Made by a program: the position numbers and the translations under genes
Shown: positions 23,581 to 32,976 of the stretch, in pieces
How the letters are laid out: each line of letters starts with the position of its first letter
Position numbering within the stretch: position 1 is the stretch's first letter
Notes under the pieces: generated by a model
Told to the model about the DNA's origin: nothing
Database searches by the model: none
Seen by the model: the letters and a program-made list of their open reading frames with translations, nothing else
From: Arcobacter sp. F2176
Lineage (GTDB): Bacteria; Campylobacterota; Campylobacteria; Campylobacterales; Arcobacteraceae
Reading direction: 5' to 3'
Assembly (NCBI RefSeq): GCF_004116465.1
Contig: NZ_PDJV01000001.1
Location: 186,001 to 250,000 of the forward strand
Length of the DNA stretch: 64,000 bases

Positions 23581-25524
23581 TTAAGAGATTTTCGTTCCAG
23601 AAACTTTTGGTTTTTCAGGACGAACTAAATTTAAACCATTTTCATCACGAGCAGCTAAAAGCATACCTTCACTTATCATTCCCATTAGTTTTGCAGGTTT
23701 TAAGTTTGCTACAACACAAGCTTGTGTTCCCACAAGCTCTTGAGCACTGTAAGACTCTTTTATTCCAGCTAAAATTTGTCTATTTCTTCCTTCTCCTAAA
23801 TCAACTTGAAGTTTTAAAAGTTTTTTAGATTTGGGAACTTCTTCAGCTTCTACTATTGTACCAATTTTTAAAGTAGTTTCAAAAAACTTATCAATTGTAA
23901 TTAAATTATCCTCTTCTATAACTTCTTTTACTTCCTCTTTTTTAGTAGGTTGTGTAGCTACATCAGCAGGTTTTGCTTGCTCTAATAATAACTCTTCAAT
24001 TCTTGGAAAAAGCTGTTCTATTTTTGTAATAGTAACATCTTCAAGTAATTCTTTATTTTCTATAATTTTTGTATAGTTTTCAGTATTTATTTCTACTCCT
24101 ATACATTGAGCTATCTTAGAAATCTTTTCAGGCATAACTGAGTCTAAAAGTAGGGCAACTTTAGCCATAATATTAGTAATCAAAGCAACTAAAGCCATAG
24201 CTTCATCAACTTTTCCTTCTTTCATTTTACTCCAAGGTTCATAATCACCAATTGCTTTGTTTGCAATAGTTAAAACCTTCCAAATTTCTTCAAGATATCT
24301 ATTTAATTGCATATTGTAAATATAATCTTTAAGTCCAGCTAAAATCTCATTTACTTCATCTAATTCTTTATTATGAAATTTAACTACATCTTTTGAAGTA
24401 ACTTTATGTTCAAAATATTTTCCACTCATACCAATGATTCTATTAAGTAAATTTCCTAAGTCATTTCCTAAATCAGAGTTAATTCTATCCATCAAAGCTT
24501 TTTGAGAGAAATCACCATCTTGACCAAAAGGTACTTCTCTAAGCATAAAGTATCTAAAAGCATCAAGACCATAAGCATCTGCTACTTCTTTAGGATTTAC
24601 CACATTCCCTTTTGATTTTGACATTTTATCACCATCTCTTGTCCACCAACCATGAGCTGCAATGTGTTTTGGCAATGGTAAATCTAATGACATCAAAAAT
24701 GCTGGCCAATAAATAGCATGAAATCTTAAAATATCTTTTCCAACTAAATGAATATTTGCTGGCCAATATTCCATATTTTTATCATCTGTCCCATATCCAA
24801 GTGCTGTAATATAATTCAATAAGGCATCTAACCACACATACATAACATGTTTTGGTTCATTTAATGATTCTGGTAATTTAACACCCCAATCAAATGATGT
24901 TCTAGATATAGATAAGTCTCTTAGTCCACTTTTTACAAAATTTATAATTTCATTCTTTTTAGAACGAGGTAAGATACAGTCTGGATTTTCTTCATACCAT
25001 TTTAGAAGTTTATCTTCATAAGCAGATAATTTAAAAAAATAACTCTCTTCTTTTACTATATTTGTAGGTTTTCCACAATCAGGGCAGAACTCATCTTCTA
25101 TTAATTGTTTTTCAGTAAAAAAGGTCTCACATGACACACAATAATAACCTTCGTACTCACCCTTGTAAATATCACCTTTGTTAAACATTTTTTCAAAGGC
25201 AAATTGAACACCAGTTTTATGTTCTTCATCAGTTGTTCTTATAAACTTATCATAAGAAATATCAAAATCATCCCATAAAGCTCTAAATTTACCAGAAACT
25301 TCATCTGCATACTCTTTAGAAGTTTTACCTCTTAATTTTGCACTCTCTTCGATTTTTTGTCCATGTTCATCAGTACCAGTAAGTAAGAAAGTTTTATTAC
25401 CAGTTAATCTTGAGTATCTAGCCAACATATCAGCGATGATTGTAGTATAGGCATGTCCTATATGTGCAACATCATTCACATAATAAATTGGAGTAGTAAT
25501 ATAAACATTTTTATGACAATTCAT
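23581..25524 (-). CDS. metG: Methionyl-tRNA synthetase
   Basis: 647 residues. HIGH motif in VAHIGHAYTT, KMSKS in DGDKMSKSKGN, and a four-Cys zinc knuckle (CVSC...CPDC). The last ~105 residues are an EMAP/Arc1p-type tRNA-binding domain (FFETTLKIGTIVEAEEVPKS, then GMISEGMLLAA), so the enzyme is of the long, dimeric bacterial type. Charges tRNA-Met and tRNA-fMet. Sits between the small Cys protein (13 bases) and the MurF-like gene. Confidence 0.96.
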   Translation of the reverse strand: MNCHKNVYITTPIYYVNDVAHIGHAYTTIIADMLARYSRLTGNKTFLLTGTDEHGQKIEESAKLRGKTSKEYADEVSGKFRALWDDFDISYDKFIRTTDEEHKTGVQFAFEKMFNKGDIYKGEYEGYYCVSCETFFTEKQLIEDEFCPDCGKPTNIVKEESYFFKLSAYEDKLLKWYEENPDCILPRSKKNEIINFVKSGLRDLSISRTSFDWGVKLPESLNEPKHVMYVWLDALLNYITALGYGTDDKNMEYWPANIHLVGKDILRFHAIYWPAFLMSLDLPLPKHIAAHGWWTRDGDKMSKSKGNVVNPKEVADAYGLDAFRYFMLREVPFGQDGDFSQKALMDRINSDLGNDLGNLLNRIIGMSGKYFEHKVTSKDVVKFHNKELDEVNEILAGLKDYIYNMQLNRYLEEIWKVLTIANKAIGDYEPWSKMKEGKVDEAMALVALITNIMAKVALLLDSVMPEKISKIAQCIGVEINTENYTKIIENKELLEDVTITKIEQLFPRIEELLLEQAKPADVATQPTKKEEVKEVIEEDNLITIDKFFETTLKIGTIVEAEEVPKSKKLLKLQVDLGEGRNRQILAGIKESYSAQELVGTQACVVANLKPAKLMGMISEGMLLAARDENGLNLVRPEKPKVSGTKIS

Positions 25525-25537
25525 TTTTTACCTTTAA

Positions 25538-25744
25538 TTAAAATTCAAATCCACCTGTAGAACCTTTGTTCATAGATTCATACACGGCTATAACATATTT
25601 TTTTCTTATTTCACAATCGAAAAACTTCTCACAAGGATTACAAGAATCTAAACCAAAAGACTTTTGACACTCTTTTAATCCAACTATTTGCTCTTCTAAA
25701 GCTTCTTCCCAATGATCAGGATTTTGATTATTTTCCATTTTCAC
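25538..25744 (-). CDS. Small conserved cysteine-motif protein
   Basis: 68 residues, with a second possible start at Met3. Four cysteines in [20 protein letters not shown] plus C of FDCEIRKK could bind metal. Function unknown; I recall similar short proteins in this gene order in Campylobacter relatives. It overlaps the end of fbp by 17 bases and precedes metG, so it is translated within the operon. Confidence 0.7.
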   Translation of the reverse strand: MKMENNQNPDHWEEALEEQIVGLKECQKSFGLDSCNPCEKFFDCEIRKKYVIAVYESMNKGSTGGFEF

Positions 25745-26576
25745 TATAAACTTTTAAAACTCTATTTATCTCTTCTTTTGAACCAAAGAAACAAGGAGTT
25801 GTATCATGAATATGAGTAGTAGGAACTTCTAAAACTCTTTTAAACCCATCAACTGCTCCACCACCTGCTTTTTCATAAGTAAGTGCAAAAGGAAAAACTT
25901 CAAAAAGTTGTCTTAGTTTTCCTTTTGGTCTATCTGTAGTTCCAGGATATGAAAATAACCCTCCACCTTTTAGAAGTATTTGATGAAGATCGGGAACCAT
26001 TCCACCGCTATATCTTAATCTATAACCATCATTAAAAATATCATCTATTAGTTGTTTATGAAAAGGAGCCCAACAATTTTGTGTAGAACCAGGAGCATTT
26101 AATTTCCCTTTATCATTTAATTTAATATCTTGAATAAATTTAAATTCTCCATTAAGTAATCTATACATTTTTACATCATCTGTTGTAATTACCATTTCAA
26201 CTCTAGGTCCAAACACTACATAAACAGAAGCTACTATATTAGCAGCATTAAACTCATTTGAATAAATACCAAAAATAGAACCAACTGATAAGTTAACATC
26301 AACTAAAGAAGATCCATCTAAAGGATCATAAGCAATTAAATACTTACCATCATCATGTAGATTTACAATATTTTCTTGTTCTTCGCTAACTATCGCTTTT
26401 ATTGATTTAACTTTTGAAAATATCTTTTCAATAATTACATCACTTTGGATATCAAGTTTTAATTGAGTATCTCCAGTTGAATTTTCTTGTTCACTTTTTC
26501 CTGTATCACCTGTCTCTATAAGATATTTTATCTTTATAGCTGATTCTTTTATAGCATCAAAAATTTCATTCATCAC
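25728..26576 (-). CDS. fbp: Fructose-1,6-bisphosphatase, class 1
   Basis: 282 residues. Metal and substrate motifs of class 1 enzymes are present: [29 protein letters not shown] and the sugar-binding [15 protein letters not shown]. Removes the 1-phosphate of fructose 1,6-bisphosphate, the committed step of gluconeogenesis, which fits the presence of pckA nearby. Slightly shorter than the E. coli enzyme. Overlaps mobB by 4 bases. Confidence 0.94.
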   Translation of the reverse strand: MMNEIFDAIKESAIKIKYLIETGDTGKSEQENSTGDTQLKLDIQSDVIIEKIFSKVKSIKAIVSEEQENIVNLHDDGKYLIAYDPLDGSSLVDVNLSVGSIFGIYSNEFNAANIVASVYVVFGPRVEMVITTDDVKMYRLLNGEFKFIQDIKLNDKGKLNAPGSTQNCWAPFHKQLIDDIFNDGYRLRYSGGMVPDLHQILLKGGGLFSYPGTTDRPKGKLRQLFEVFPFALTYEKAGGGAVDGFKRVLEVPTTHIHDTTPCFFGSKEEINRVLKVYSENGK

Positions 26577-27076
26577 TTTACTCTTTTCGCATTTTGTTCA
26601 ATCCATTCAATTATCTCTTCTGGATTATTTAAATCTAATTTTTTCATTCCTTCAGGAATATCTTTTATACTCTCATCAGTTGCAATTACATCTGTTACTT
26701 CAAAATAAGATTCTTCAATTTTATCCCTAAATATTGCTATTCTTGGAAGAGGTAAAGTCTTAAGACCTTCAACTAACAAATAATCAAATTCTTCAAACAT
26801 ATTTATAATCTCTTCCAATGAAGAAGTTGTCTGTTTAAACATTGTAGTTCTAGTAGGCCCTACAACTGCAACATCTGCACCTGTTTGAAAAAACTTGAAA
26901 GAATCTTTTCCTTCTCTATCAAAGCTAGCCTTATCTTTAGGATCATGCTTTACTATGCAAACTTTGTATCCCATATCTTGAAGAATACTTGATACTTTTA
27001 TTACTAATGTTGTTTTCCCACTATTTGAGGGACCTGTAAATGCTACAGCCAAATGTTTTTTTGTATTTAATTTCAT
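26573..27076 (-). CDS. mobB: Molybdopterin-guanine dinucleotide biosynthesis protein B
   Basis: 167 residues. P-loop in [38 protein letters not shown] with the MobB switch-like region, and [14 protein letters not shown] as the Walker-B-like segment. A GTP-binding accessory protein of molybdenum cofactor assembly. First gene of the mobB-fbp-metG operon. Confidence 0.92.
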   Translation of the reverse strand: MKLNTKKHLAVAFTGPSNSGKTTLVIKVSSILQDMGYKVCIVKHDPKDKASFDREGKDSFKFFQTGADVAVVGPTRTTMFKQTTSSLEEIINMFEEFDYLLVEGLKTLPLPRIAIFRDKIEESYFEVTDVIATDESIKDIPEGMKKLDLNNPEEIIEWIEQNAKRVK

Positions 27077-27154
27077 TTTGGGATTTTATCTAAATGATGG
27101 TTAAAGTATCTTTAGTGTAAAATCACGAACTTATTATATAAATTTGGAGAATTT

Positions 27155-27664
27155 ATGAACAAACTTTTGTCGATTATTTTATTTACTTATTTACTTTTTA
27201 TAACTGGTTGTAGCTCTTATTCTATAACAAAATATTTTAATAAAGATGAATTTTTTCTTAATTCATTACAATATACAAAGAAAGCAGATGTTGTTGAAAA
27301 TAATGAAGTTATATCTATATTTACTGCAACATATTTAAATAAAGTTGATGATAAATATGATGATAAGTACGAAAATTTCATAGTTTCTGTTTATGTTGCA
27401 AATAATAAAAAAGCTGGAACACCTAATATAACTTTAGATAAACAAAGTTATTCAAAAGAGGAAGAAGAAAATAATATAAGTTATAAAGAAAATTATATAA
27501 AAATGGAAGAGATAAGAAAAGGTTCAAAAATCATTGAATCAATACCTTTAAAAAATCCATGGGCTAAATATTATTTAATCAAATTTGAAAAAAATAAGAA
27601 TATAGAAAGTCCAGTATTAACATATAGTCTTAATGAGAAACAGAAAGTTGAGATAAGTTTTTAA
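27155..27664 (+). CDS. Putative lipoprotein
   Basis: 169 residues. Signal peptide with lipobox (LLFITGCSS; Cys19 lipidated) and no Lys-rich retention signal. The mature part is strand-rich and hydrophilic, not recognised. In Campylobacter a lipoprotein occupies the same place between mobB and slt, as I recall. Its 3' end overlaps the convergent gene by 35 bases. Confidence 0.8.
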   Translation: MNKLLSIILFTYLLFITGCSSYSITKYFNKDEFFLNSLQYTKKADVVENNEVISIFTATYLNKVDDKYDDKYENFIVSVYVANNKKAGTPNITLDKQSYSKEEEENNISYKENYIKMEEIRKGSKIIESIPLKNPWAKYYLIKFEKNKNIESPVLTYSLNEKQKVEISF

Positions 27665-29021
27665 AAAACTCATCTAAACTTAGTTCTTTTTTATCTATAA
27701 TCTTAGTATAAACAATAAAGTTTACAATAAAATCTTTTGCTTTTTCACTATCCATAAGCTCTAAACTTAAGTATGGTTCATACAAATTCTTTGTATTAAA
27801 CAAATCAAATTTTAATTTATCTTTTAAATATTCTTTATTATTAGAATATGAATAAAAGTACATTAAAGGATGAAAAAAATCAGTTTTTAAATCATCTAAT
27901 ATATAAGTAAAATAATCAATATTTATCTTAGGGTCAAGAAGTTCTTCTTTTTTTGTAGATAACTTATTTAAAACAATTATCTTTTCAGCTTTTTTTAGAT
28001 TTATTTGCATTAAACCTAAGTTAAAATCAGGTGAAACTTTATTTTCATCAAAAGAGCTTAGAGTCTTAGCAAAGGAGTTAATCAACACTTTTTTATCATT
28101 AGGATATTTTCTTAAAAAATCATAATCTAATACTTTAAATTCATCACCAACTTTTATTTTTTCTTTCAATTGTTGCTTTATATATAAAGTATAAATATTT
28201 AAGTTATTTGATTCTTTTAGTGCATTTAAGCTTTTTTCATCTTTGTTTAATAAATAAAGCCAAAAGTTAGCTTTATCTTTGTCTTTTTGAGTAATATCTT
28301 TTAATAGGGCATTTTCAAAGTATATATTTGTTTTAAGATCATATTTTTTGTTTAAAACTCTATTTAAACCTAATAAAAATGATATCTCATAATTATAATT
28401 TGTATCATCAAATTCTAAAAAAGTAGATTGCAAGAAGTTTAACTTGGGATTTGAAATAACTATTGATAAAAACTTTTCAAATCTTTTATCATCCTTTATC
28501 TTTTCAATAGTCTTAGAGGGAAATTTATAGTTTAGTTTTTCATTTAAAAAATTATTATTAACATTTAAATATAAATTATAAATCACATCTTTTGAAGATG
28601 AAACAACTTTAGTAAAAGGAATAGGGGAGTTTATAATTTTTAATTCTTTTGCTAAGAGAGGATAAGTATCTTGAATCTTTTGTATTATTGAATTTAATTC
28701 TAAGGCATTTAGAGATAAAGCTTTTTTTAGTGTAAGTCCAATAGCAATACAATCACTATATGAATTAATTAACTCTTTTGCTTGAGCATTTAGACATTGT
28801 GAAACTGCCAAAGTCTCATCAAGGTCTATTTTTTTTGCATATTCATCAAAAATGATTTTATTTACATTTGAGATATGTTCTAATATATTTATAGTATTTT
28901 CATATGATTTTTCACTATTTGATAGTTTTACATAATTGTCAAAATCATTTTTTGAAATATTCTCAGAGGAATATACATAAGAATTTATGAGAAAAAAGCA
29001 CAAAACAGTCTTAAATCTCAT
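27630..29021 (-). CDS. Slt-type lytic transglycosylase homologue lacking the catalytic Glu
   Basis: 463 residues with a signal peptide (~1-18). Residues ~30-300 are helical, like the superhelical U/L domains of Slt. At ~311-345 the lysozyme-like core is recognisable: INSFAKTLSSFDENKVSP followed by GLMQINL. In active enzymes the first segment reads with an E-S pair; here Leu321-Ser322, so the catalytic Glu is gone while SP and GLMQ remain. I checked the codons. The C-terminal catalytic domain also lacks the usual Tyr-rich end. Probably binds rather than cuts glycan, or is decaying. Operon with yggT and the gltX-like gene, as slt is in relatives. Confidence 0.7.
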   Translation of the reverse strand: MRFKTVLCFFLINSYVYSSENISKNDFDNYVKLSNSEKSYENTINILEHISNVNKIIFDEYAKKIDLDETLAVSQCLNAQAKELINSYSDCIAIGLTLKKALSLNALELNSIIQKIQDTYPLLAKELKIINSPIPFTKVVSSSKDVIYNLYLNVNNNFLNEKLNYKFPSKTIEKIKDDKRFEKFLSIVISNPKLNFLQSTFLEFDDTNYNYEISFLLGLNRVLNKKYDLKTNIYFENALLKDITQKDKDKANFWLYLLNKDEKSLNALKESNNLNIYTLYIKQQLKEKIKVGDEFKVLDYDFLRKYPNDKKVLINSFAKTLSSFDENKVSPDFNLGLMQINLKKAEKIIVLNKLSTKKEELLDPKINIDYFTYILDDLKTDFFHPLMYFYSYSNNKEYLKDKLKFDLFNTKNLYEPYLSLELMDSEKAKDFIVNFIVYTKIIDKKELSLDEFFKNLSQLSVSH

Positions 29022-29030
29022 AAAAAATCC

Positions 29031-29309
29031 TTACATTCCCATAAATAATCTTCCTAAAAATGTTTCTAGGAAAATAAGTATTAAAATAAGAATCATTGGT
29101 GCTAAATCCATACCACCAAATACTGTAGGAATATACTTTCTTATTAAAGCATATGCAGGTTCTGTCAATCTATATAGCATTTGAACTATTGGATTATAAG
29201 GATCTGGTCTAACCCAAGAAATAAGTGCCGAAATAATCACCACCCACTTATATAAAAATATAACACTCATTACAACTGTAGCAATTGAGCCTATTAATGC
29301 ATCTGTCAT
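29031..29309 (-). CDS. yggT: YggT family membrane protein
   Basis: 92 residues with two membrane regions (about 6-32 and 68-90). The YggT signature [20 protein letters not shown] is complete, followed by a conserved Arg-Lys-x-Ile-Pro. Function is poorly known; members are linked to cell division, membrane integrity or cytochrome-related roles. Its start overlaps the gltX-like stop by 4 bases. Confidence 0.88.
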   Translation of the reverse strand: MTDALIGSIATVVMSVIFLYKWVVIISALISWVRPDPYNPIVQMLYRLTEPAYALIRKYIPTVFGGMDLAPMILILILIFLETFLGRLFMGM

Positions 29310-30595
29310 TTTACAATCTCTCCCATATAATTTTTAATTAGTGAATAAATAGCTGATAAATTTGGACCTGTATGTGTTCCTGTTAAAAGATATCTCAAGT
29401 TTATTGATAAGGATTTATCATCTAATTTTGTATTTTCTATAATATATTTTTCTAATTCATTAAAATCATCCATAAAAGGAGCATATGACAAACATTTTTT
29501 TAAGTTAGAAAATTCATCTTCAAATCCTTTTAAAGAAACTTTTGAACTAAAAATCAAATCTATTTTAGCTTTAATCTCATTTATTGTACTTTCTTCATCT
29601 AAATATAGTTTTCCTAACTTTCCAATATCTGTATCAGCAAACCCTAATATTTTGGATAATCTCATTTCATCTAAATCAGCAATATGTTTTTTGTTGATAA
29701 GTTTTAATTTTTCTATATCAAATTCAACTGTATCTTTTGAAACTTTTTTAATATCAAACCACTCAATAGCTTCTTCAATTGTAAAAATTTCATTTGGAGT
29801 TTCATTTCCTAATAAGACTAAATAATTAGCAATTGCACTTGGTAAAAACCCTTGTTCTATAAATTGTTTTACACTATTTTCAGCATTTTTTTTATTACTA
29901 TTTACATTTAAAATAGAAGAAAGGTGTATATATTCAATACTTTTAGTATAGTTTAATTGATTTCTTACATGTATTTGTTTTACTGTATTTTCTATGTGTC
30001 TTTCATCTCTTATTACAGTAGAGATATCATAAAGCATATCATCAACAGAACAAGAGAAGTTATAAGTTGGTGTTTTATCATGTTTTAAAATGATAAAAGA
30101 ATCAACATTAGATGGTTCAAAAGAAAAATTTCCTTTAAGTAAATCAGTAAATTCTATAATATTTTCTGGCTTTTTAATTCTAACAGTAAATGGTGCATTG
30201 CAGTTTAAAACTGTTTCATCTGATAAGGTTTCGCAAAAACCATCATAACTATTTGGTTTCCCTTTTTCTTTACATTTAACTTTTATTTCTTCTAACTTTT
30301 CATTAGAACAAAAACAAACAAAAGCTTTTTTTGAACTCATTAATTGCATTGTTAATTTTTGGTGATATTTAAAATTTTCACTTTGATAAACAACAGATTT
30401 ATAATCAATAGAAAAAAGATTTAAAAGTTCAAGTATTTCTTTTTCATTTCCATCAATGTTTTTTTCTTTTTCAGTATCTTCTATTCTTACCAAAAGTTCT
30501 TCATTTAACTGCTTAGCAACAATATAATTGAATAAAGCAACTCTTAGGTTTCCTATAGTCATAAGCTCTGTAAGACTTTGCGAAAATCTTAACAA
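29306..30595 (-). CDS. GltX2-type glutamyl-tRNA synthetase homologue with lost HIGH and KMSKS motifs
   Basis: 429 residues, TTG start. The frame follows the GluRS fold end to end: [67 protein letters not shown]. The catalytic signatures are changed. The start reads [16 protein letters not shown] where RFAPSPTG..HIG is expected (His to Thr13), the GEDH segment reads DERH (197-200), and the KMSKR loop reads NSNKKNAEN (~232-240). ATP binding and adenylate formation should fail. It is thus probably a pseudo-synthetase or a decaying second gltX; a second, intact gltX would be required elsewhere. Confidence 0.75.
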   Translation of the reverse strand: MLRFSQSLTELMTIGNLRVALFNYIVAKQLNEELLVRIEDTEKEKNIDGNEKEILELLNLFSIDYKSVVYQSENFKYHQKLTMQLMSSKKAFVCFCSNEKLEEIKVKCKEKGKPNSYDGFCETLSDETVLNCNAPFTVRIKKPENIIEFTDLLKGNFSFEPSNVDSFIILKHDKTPTYNFSCSVDDMLYDISTVIRDERHIENTVKQIHVRNQLNYTKSIEYIHLSSILNVNSNKKNAENSVKQFIEQGFLPSAIANYLVLLGNETPNEIFTIEEAIEWFDIKKVSKDTVEFDIEKLKLINKKHIADLDEMRLSKILGFADTDIGKLGKLYLDEESTINEIKAKIDLIFSSKVSLKGFEDEFSNLKKCLSYAPFMDDFNELEKYIIENTKLDDKSLSINLRYLLTGTHTGPNLSAIYSLIKNYMGEIVK

Positions 30596-30596
30596 A

Positions 30597-31880
30597 CTAT
30601 TTCCTTACTATCGAAAATGATAAATTCTTTATCTCAGTATGAGATTTAACATAATCATTAATCTGTTTTAAACTTAATTCTTCTATTTTTTCTAACTCTT
30701 TAGTTGAATAGTCTTGATTTAAACCTCTATAATAAAGAGTAAACGCTCGATTTAATCTTTGACTTAAAGTTTCAACTCTTAAAGGCTCACTTCCTGTTAA
30801 AAAACTTTTAGCAGCTTCCAATTCATCTTTTGTGATACCTTTTTTTACGAATTCATCAACAATTTTGTTTACTAAGTCTTTTGCTTCATTTGCTGTTTCG
30901 TTTTTTGTTTGTAAATAACCAGTAAAATATGTATGAGATTTATTTATGGAAATTTGACCATAAGCACTGTATGCTAAACCTCTTTTTACTCTTATTTCTT
31001 CCATCAATCTTGAACCAAAACCACTTCCACCTAAAATAAATGAAGCTACTTTTGCAATATAATTATTTTCATCATTTACTTTTACATCAAAAGGACTTCC
31101 AAAATAAATATATGCTTGTTCTGTCTCTTTTATCTGTTCTTTTATAACTTTTTTATCAGAAGCCTCAATATCAATCATTTTTGATTCTTTTCCATGTTTT
31201 AAAGAGCTTAAAAGAGGGGTTAAATCATTTTTTACTTCGTCTAAAGTAATATCACCACCTGCTACAATTATTAGATTTTCTAAAACTAAATTTGAATTAA
31301 TAAAGTTTTTAACATCATCAAGTGAGATTTTTGAAATAGATTCTGTTGTCCCACTTGATGGGTTTTCTAAAGAAGTACCCTTAAAAAGTATTTTATTTAA
31401 TTCGTTTCTTGATACATAATCAAAATCATTTTCTTTTCTTTTTAAAGAACCTGTTAAAATTGTTTTTACTTTTTCTAATGATTCATCTTTATAGTTGGGA
31501 GATTTTATCAATTCTTTTAATAATTCTAGTCCATTTTTGTAAACATCTTTAATAGATGATAATTCAATAACAAATGTTTCAAAACCATGAGAAACATTTA
31601 GTGAAATTGCTAAATTTTCTAATTTTTGTGCAAATTTTGTACTTCCATCTTCTAAAGTACCTTCATTTAATAATCTTGCAGATAAACCTGCTAATCCATT
31701 TTTATCTTTATCTTTTATTGAACCACTATTTTTGAAAACTAATTGTAAATTAAAAGTTGGCAAAGAGTGTTGTTCTTCAAAAATTATTGGTATATTTGTA
31801 TTTTCTATTTTAATATGCTCTATTTGGGCACCCATTAAAAATCCTTGTATTATAAATAAAATTAATGCTATTTTTTTCAT
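30597..31880 (-). CDS. M16-family peptidase-like protein without zinc motif
   Basis: 427 residues with a signal peptide (~1-17, [10 protein letters not shown]). Two M16 domains. Where active subunits have HxxEH this protein reads GLSAR (65-69), so zinc cannot bind. The second domain keeps the R/Y feature in [13 protein letters not shown] (~294-306), typical of the non-catalytic partner in two-subunit bacterial M16B enzymes. No catalytic partner gene is next to it. Periplasmic location inferred. It lies 1 base before the gltX-like gene and 7 after mqnC. Confidence 0.8.
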   Translation of the reverse strand: MKKIALILFIIQGFLMGAQIEHIKIENTNIPIIFEEQHSLPTFNLQLVFKNSGSIKDKDKNGLAGLSARLLNEGTLEDGSTKFAQKLENLAISLNVSHGFETFVIELSSIKDVYKNGLELLKELIKSPNYKDESLEKVKTILTGSLKRKENDFDYVSRNELNKILFKGTSLENPSSGTTESISKISLDDVKNFINSNLVLENLIIVAGGDITLDEVKNDLTPLLSSLKHGKESKMIDIEASDKKVIKEQIKETEQAYIYFGSPFDVKVNDENNYIAKVASFILGGSGFGSRLMEEIRVKRGLAYSAYGQISINKSHTYFTGYLQTKNETANEAKDLVNKIVDEFVKKGITKDELEAAKSFLTGSEPLRVETLSQRLNRAFTLYYRGLNQDYSTKELEKIEELSLKQINDYVKSHTEIKNLSFSIVRK

Positions 31881-31887
31881 ATTAGAA

Positions 31888-32958
31888 TTAAAACCTTTCT
31901 AATATCTCATATGCAGTATTTCTTTTTGCTGGGTTTTCACCTATATCTCGAATTAATTCAATCATCTCATCTTGATTCATACAATTACTAGCACCTGCAG
32001 CAGCAACTACATTTTCTTCCATCATTGTACTTCCTAAGTCATTTGCACCAAATTTAAGTGCCATTTGACCGATATAGCTTCCTTGAGTCACCCAAGAACT
32101 TTGAATATTAGGGAAGTTATCTAAAAAAATTCTTGAAACTGCTAAAAGTCTTAAATATCTATTTGATGATTGAGGTTTCAAATCAGGAATATCTTCTAAT
32201 AGTTTAGTATTACTACTTTGAAAAGACCACATAATAAAAGCTCTAAAACCACCTGTTTCATCTTGTAGTTGTCTAATTAAATCCCAATGTTCTATAATTT
32301 CTTCATCTGTTTCAACAGTTCCAAACATCATAGTAGCAGTTGTTTTCATACCAATTGAATGGGCAAGTTTATGAACTTCTAACCATTTACTTGCATCTAT
32401 TTTTTTAGGAGCAATAATATCCCTTACTCTATCACTTAAAATTTCAGCTCCAGCTCCAGGAATAGAACTTAATCCTTTTGCTTGCAATCTTTTTAAAACT
32501 TCTAAAATAGTTATTTTAGAAACCTTTGCAATATAAACAATTTCTATTGCAGAAAAAGAGTGTAGGGTGATTTGCGGGAATTTAGTATGAATATGTTCTA
32601 CTAAATCTTCATAATAATCAATTTTCAATTTTGGATGAACTCCACCTTGCATAAGTATTTGAGTTCCACCAATTTCTAATAATTCTTCTATTTTTTTGTC
32701 AATTTCTTCATATGTTAATACATATGAATCACCATCTTTTCCATGTCTATAAAAAGCACAGAACTTACAATCTACCCAACAAACATTTGTATAGTTGATA
32801 TTTCTATCAACTACAAATGATGTAATTCTATCGGGATGTAATTGTTCTTTAATTTTAGAAGCCATTTCTCCTAATTCAACTAAAGAGGTATTTTGAATTA
32901 GATCTAAAGCCTCTTTTTTTGTAATTCTATTCTTTATTGTACTCATTTTTTTTACCAT
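31888..32958 (-). CDS. mqnC: Cyclic dehypoxanthinyl futalosine synthase (radical SAM)
   Basis: 356 residues. The cluster motif is CWVDCKFCAFYR (CxxxCxxC), followed by GGTQILMQGGVHP, SFSAIEI, GLSSIPGAGAEILS and the MMFGTVET stretch, all typical of MqnC. It forms the second ring in the futalosine route to menaquinone used by Campylobacterota. The preferred start may be Met5 (MSTIKNRI), since the preceding codons overlap the ribosome region. In the bamA operon. Confidence 0.92.
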   Translation of the reverse strand: MVKKMSTIKNRITKKEALDLIQNTSLVELGEMASKIKEQLHPDRITSFVVDRNINYTNVCWVDCKFCAFYRHGKDGDSYVLTYEEIDKKIEELLEIGGTQILMQGGVHPKLKIDYYEDLVEHIHTKFPQITLHSFSAIEIVYIAKVSKITILEVLKRLQAKGLSSIPGAGAEILSDRVRDIIAPKKIDASKWLEVHKLAHSIGMKTTATMMFGTVETDEEIIEHWDLIRQLQDETGGFRAFIMWSFQSSNTKLLEDIPDLKPQSSNRYLRLLAVSRIFLDNFPNIQSSWVTQGSYIGQMALKFGANDLGSTMMEENVVAAAGASNCMNQDEMIELIRDIGENPAKRNTAYEILERF

Positions 32959-32976
32959 AATTTACTCTTTATAATT

